A DNA stretch of 64,000 nucleotides from Sphingobacterium faecium. GTDB taxonomy: Bacteria > Bacteroidota > Bacteroidia > Sphingobacteriales > Sphingobacteriaceae. The DNA lies in assembly GCF_003054045.1 (NCBI RefSeq), contig NZ_QBKH01000008.1, positions 110,664-174,663 on the forward strand. The letters are read 5' to 3'. This document shows positions 62,101-64,000 of the stretch, piece by piece. The notes beneath the pieces are model-generated. The model ran no database searches. It worked only from the letters and a program-made list of their open reading frames with translations, and was not told the origin of the DNA. Position numbers and translations under genes: made by a program. Position 1 is the first letter of the stretch. Each line of letters opens with the position of its first letter.

Positions 62101-62344
62101 TTATATCAAATTGCGTAATCTAACCCTTACTTATAAATTTACTAAGACTCAATTAAAAAACACTCCTTTTGGAGCTGCTTCAATTGGATTCTTTGGTAAC
62201 AATTTATTTATCTGGACACCTAGCGAAAATAAATACGCTGATCCAGAAGTTAACTCAGCGGGTGCGGGTAATGCACAAGGTTTCGACTATACAGCTCAAC
62301 CTTCTTTAAGAAATTACGGAATTAATGTTAAGGTTTCATTCTAA
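59114..62344 (+). CDS. SusC/RagA-type TonB-linked outer membrane transporter
   Basis: A 1076-residue TonB-dependent transporter with signal peptide (about 1-21, VAFAQ). Then come a carboxypeptidase-D-regulatory-like domain (about 24-103, ISGRVTSATGQAVPGVTVVV), the motif EEVVVTAN that serves as TonB box, a plug (about 115-230, ALAGKVAGVNI and GPAAAALYGSRASNGALIITTK) and a ~22-strand barrel ending KVSF. With its SusD partner it imports a polymer fragment or other large nutrient. No glycoside hydrolase, sulfatase, peptidase or sigma/anti-sigma pair is adjacent, so the substrate is unknown. Confidence 0.96.
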   Translation: MKQTLLSFLVGGMILSSVAFAQEKKISGRVTSATGQAVPGVTVVVQGTNQATQTDANGNYSLNVPAGKVVVFRSIGFGEKTIIVNNNASVFNVSLEDNNNALEEVVVTANAIKREKRSLGYSAPTIKSDELTEGRNSSAIGALAGKVAGVNITSTSNSPGSSSRVVLRGGSSISGNNQALIVVDGTPIDNSSVIGGSSSLSSVDFGNRGNDINPDDIASVTVLKGPAAAALYGSRASNGALIITTKSGQKGAKNEITFSSTNTMSSILKLPEFQNQYGQGSSSRTKKGDLVFDNDPKENWSWGSPFTGEIQEWGQAINGVRQKKAYSAVKDNVKDFFDLGLASDNNLSFSGGSDKSTFYLGLNALNSNGVFPGKKDSYNKYGVRFNGSTEFSNKFSAGVSVNYSRINSNNVGGGQGNGSVYNSLLQTPRDIDIVSLKDLSNPYNGYGYTDENGIEHNDVYGYYGPYSMNPYWVLQNNNNFNDVNRIIGNFNVTYKPLEWLTFQERVGLDNYTDRRRSESPKYSFLPADNTSGNYTNSNIQTGNGRYRIDQYNVNEIVHDFMATATHAINDDWEASFMLGNNIRQRRTSTSSTATNASGGLVVPGWYNLANSNGPLDLVADSWSNRRLVGVYGDLNVSYKNIAYLQATARNDWSSTLPKQNNSFFYPSVSGSFVLSELFTPELKNKFNYAKLRANWAQVGSDTDPYQLLTTFSRGEINGGFGSTTFPFGNVAALMSSSTIGNLDLKPEITTSFEIGTELGFFSNRLYADFTYYNNNSKNQILSIPIPNSTGYGFSLVNAGKVKNNGVELTLRGTPIKNQNFTWEMFGTFTKNNSEVVELMDGVDQVSVGGFSGMSIVAAVGRPYGEFYAVTNAKDAQGRTIVDQSTGLPIATESAQYLGTYNPDFQASLGTNLSYKNWSMSALFDTKQGGVFYSRTKDILAFVGTSAESGGDRFGQIFPNSVYLDADGNSVVNTTAKYDKIDYYPNLEAGMNVVDATYIKLRNLTLTYKFTKTQLKNTPFGAASIGFFGNNLFIWTPSENKYADPEVNSAGAGNAQGFDYTAQPSLRNYGINVKVSF

Positions 62345-62358
62345 TACGCTTATAAATA

Positions 62359-63843
62359 ATGAACATAATAAATTTAAAAAATGCTAAAAAGCTAATAGCA
62401 GTAGCTTTAATCGGTACGCTTGGCTTGACGGGTTGTAGCAAATTTTTGGATATCAATGATAATCCAAATAATCCGGACAAGGCTAATCCTAATCTACTTT
62501 TACCTACGGTACAAGCTGGTATTAGTCAGGTTATCGGTAATACTTTTCAAGTGTATGGAAATATATGGGGACAATATTGGACTCAAAACCCATCATCTAC
62601 TCAGTATCAGACTATAGATCAATATAAAATCGCAAATACGGCGATGGATAGATCATGGTTAATTCTTTATAGAAATACTTTAAATAATGCTGAATTAATT
62701 ATAAATACAAACGTTGCTAATAGTGAGTATTTTAAAGGTATTGCTTATATATTGAAAGCATATACTTTTCAGGTGGCAACAGATGCATTTGGTGATATTC
62801 CATTATCTGAAGCTCTAAATGCTGCTCAATTCATTAGCCCTAAATATGAAAAGCAAGAGTTGGTTTATGATTCCATTTTCAATTATATTGATAAAGGAGT
62901 TGCATTACTAGGAACTGCACAAGCAAATGCTGTAAGTAGCCAAGATATGATTTTTGGTGGAGATTTAAAAAAATGGAAAGCTTTTGCCAATACATTGAAA
63001 TTAAGAGCATATCTAAGAATTTCTAATGTAGATCCAGATAAAGCTTCAGCAGGTATTAAAGCTTTGTATGCTTCAAATCCAATTTTCTTAAATCAAGACG
63101 CTACCATTACGTACACAACTACTGGAGGAAATGAAAATCCACTTTATAATGATATGGTTGGTTTAAGAAGAGTACAGAATGTTGTCGCTAGTAGTACTGT
63201 TGTTAATGCTTTTGTTGCGAACAACGACCCTAGAAGATTTGCATTTTATGAAAAAGTGGTCGGTATTGATGGAAAAGTTCAAGATACAATAGCGCATATC
63301 GTACAAGGTGGATACAAAGCTAATACGAATAAATCGGTATCATCTCCATCTGCATTGGTTGCTGCAAATGCGAACGCAGCGACTTCAGCTACAGCGCCAG
63401 TAAAATTGCTATCTAATACTGAAAGTTTGTTCTTACAAGCTGAAGCGGCATTAAAAGGCTGGGGCAATGGTGACGCTACAGCTTTGTATAAACAGGGAGT
63501 GGCTGCCAGTTTTAAAGCGACAGGATACAGTGATGAAGAAGCTAAAACTTACTTGGCCAATGCTAAAGATGCTAAGTTTGAGGATGAAGCGAGTACTGAA
63601 ACTAAGTTAAAAACAATCATTACGCAGAAGTATTTTGCGATGTGTGGTTTCCAAGGATTTGAAGCATGGACCGAGTGGAGAAGAACGGGGTATCCTACTT
63701 TCTTTACCACTTCCGTGGAATCTCTTTTAGGTGCTGGAAGAATGCCATTACGTATGCCTTATGCAAATAGTGAAGCAACCTCAAACTTGAACTATCCTGG
63801 TAATGTGTTGATCTATATGCCGGTATGGTGGGATGTTAAATAA
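62359..63843 (+). CDS. SusD/RagB-type nutrient-binding outer membrane lipoprotein
   Basis: A 494-residue surface lipoprotein. Signal peptide and lipobox LTGC (Cys26) are followed by KFLDINDNPNNPDKA, the usual SusD opening. TPR-like helices and AEAALKGWG, WTEWRRTGYP segments match the SusD_RagB/SusD-like_2 family. It would cap the SusC barrel and deliver substrate. Its gene starts 14 nt after susC, so both are co-transcribed. Confidence 0.94.
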   Translation: MNIINLKNAKKLIAVALIGTLGLTGCSKFLDINDNPNNPDKANPNLLLPTVQAGISQVIGNTFQVYGNIWGQYWTQNPSSTQYQTIDQYKIANTAMDRSWLILYRNTLNNAELIINTNVANSEYFKGIAYILKAYTFQVATDAFGDIPLSEALNAAQFISPKYEKQELVYDSIFNYIDKGVALLGTAQANAVSSQDMIFGGDLKKWKAFANTLKLRAYLRISNVDPDKASAGIKALYASNPIFLNQDATITYTTTGGNENPLYNDMVGLRRVQNVVASSTVVNAFVANNDPRRFAFYEKVVGIDGKVQDTIAHIVQGGYKANTNKSVSSPSALVAANANAATSATAPVKLLSNTESLFLQAEAALKGWGNGDATALYKQGVAASFKATGYSDEEAKTYLANAKDAKFEDEASTETKLKTIITQKYFAMCGFQGFEAWTEWRRTGYPTFFTTSVESLLGAGRMPLRMPYANSEATSNLNYPGNVLIYMPVWWDVK

Positions 63844-63865
63844 CAATTTTAAGGTTATAATTTTT

Positions 63866-63896
63866 AAAAAGCGATCTCGTAAGAGGTCGCTTTTTT
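63866..63896 (+). terminator. Rho-independent terminator after the susD-like gene
   Basis: A 13-bp stem AAAAAGCGATCTC / GAGGTCGCTTTTT with one G-T pair and a GTAA loop, then T-run. Confidence 0.9.
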
Positions 63897-63905
63897 ATTT
63901 TAAAG

Positions 63906-64000
63906 TGTCCCGTCCTGAAATAAGTTGACATCTAACTCAGCTTATTATGAAAAAAGAACTAAAGAACAATTTACGACGGAGTCAGCGAGATTATAGCCTA
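63906..64000 (+). mobile_element. Left end of an IS3-family-like insertion sequence
   Basis: The terminal sequence TGTCCCGTCCTGAAATAAGT (63906 onward, continuing TGACA) resembles the TG-starting ends of IS3/IS150-group elements. 17 nt later an ATG (63947) opens a frame that runs off the window: MKKELKNNLRRSQRDYSL, matching the beginning of Bacteroidota IS3-type OrfA (RDYSL pattern). It lies 10 nt past the SusD terminator. The element continues outside the window. Confidence 0.6.
63947..64000 (+). CDS. Transposase OrfA, 5' part only
   Basis: Eighteen codons are visible before the window edge. The basic start and the QRDYSL pattern fit the N-terminus of an IS3-family OrfA helix-turn-helix protein. 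The call is made from a very short stretch. Confidence 0.5.
   Translation, partial: MKKELKNNLRRSQRDYSL

Noticed and set aside
1..64000. CRISPR arrays, tRNA or rRNA genes, prophage or defence systems
   Set aside because: I looked for regularly spaced repeats, tRNA T-loop motifs and typical phage or restriction genes and found none. A computed search (tRNAscan, CRISPR finder) would settle this.

Overview
The window is a chromosomal segment of a Bacteroidota species, most likely a Sphingobacterium-like member of Sphingobacteriaceae. The grounds are AT-rich DNA, promoters of the Bacteroidota type (TTG, about 20 nt, TAnnTTTG), very few Shine-Dalgarno sequences, a SusC/SusD pair, an FtsI with a PASTA domain, a long FtsZ linker and a lipoprotein-rich gene content. 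The genus is inferred from overall similarity and cannot be proven here. I saw no tRNA, rRNA, CRISPR array, prophage or defence island.

1-15.2 kb is a division and cell wall (dcw) cluster, all on +: rsmH (cut by the window edge), ftsL-like, ftsI, murE, mraY, murD, ftsW, murG, murC, ftsQ, ftsA, ftsZ. It makes and polymerises the peptidoglycan precursor and assembles the septal ring. murF, murB and ddl are not in it. A nested hairpin with two inverted DnaA-box-like 9-mers lies between ftsA and ftsZ. 15.2-23.4 kb holds a sugar isomerase-like TIM barrel, an orphan response regulator, mscL, the rpmH-rnpA-yidD-tsaB run, corA, an OmpH/Skp-like lipoprotein and gyrB.

23.8-29.8 kb is a tightly coupled three-gene unit: a secreted helix-hairpin-helix/beta-barrel protein, ComEC and RecQ. 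It looks like a DNA-uptake and processing operon and is the most interesting locus in the window. 30-43 kb holds a sulfurtransferase, rpsA, a mltG/PASTA/thioesterase/YihY operon divergent from ddl, a class A beta-lactamase-like hydrolase, folA, thyA, mtaB and an EamA transporter. 43-51 kb holds an NlpC/P60 lipoprotein, an unknown membrane protein, a calcineurin-like phosphoesterase, a nucleoside permease, a bifunctional nuclease, etfAB and a TPR protein.

51-58.6 kb holds an NlpE-like lipoprotein, then on the - strand cysteine desulfurase, lnt, a SHOCT protein, rsmI and an aldo/keto reductase, then serS. 59-63.9 kb is an orphan SusC/SusD pair behind a long, probably structured leader. The last 95 bases are the left end of an IS3-type insertion sequence. 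Most of the window is conserved core genome. The unusual signals are in the intergenic DNA (leader repeats, an intergenic palindrome, a candidate small RNA, stop codons inside a terminator loop, near-leaderless promoters) and in the ComEC locus. I found no clear wholly new multi-gene system.
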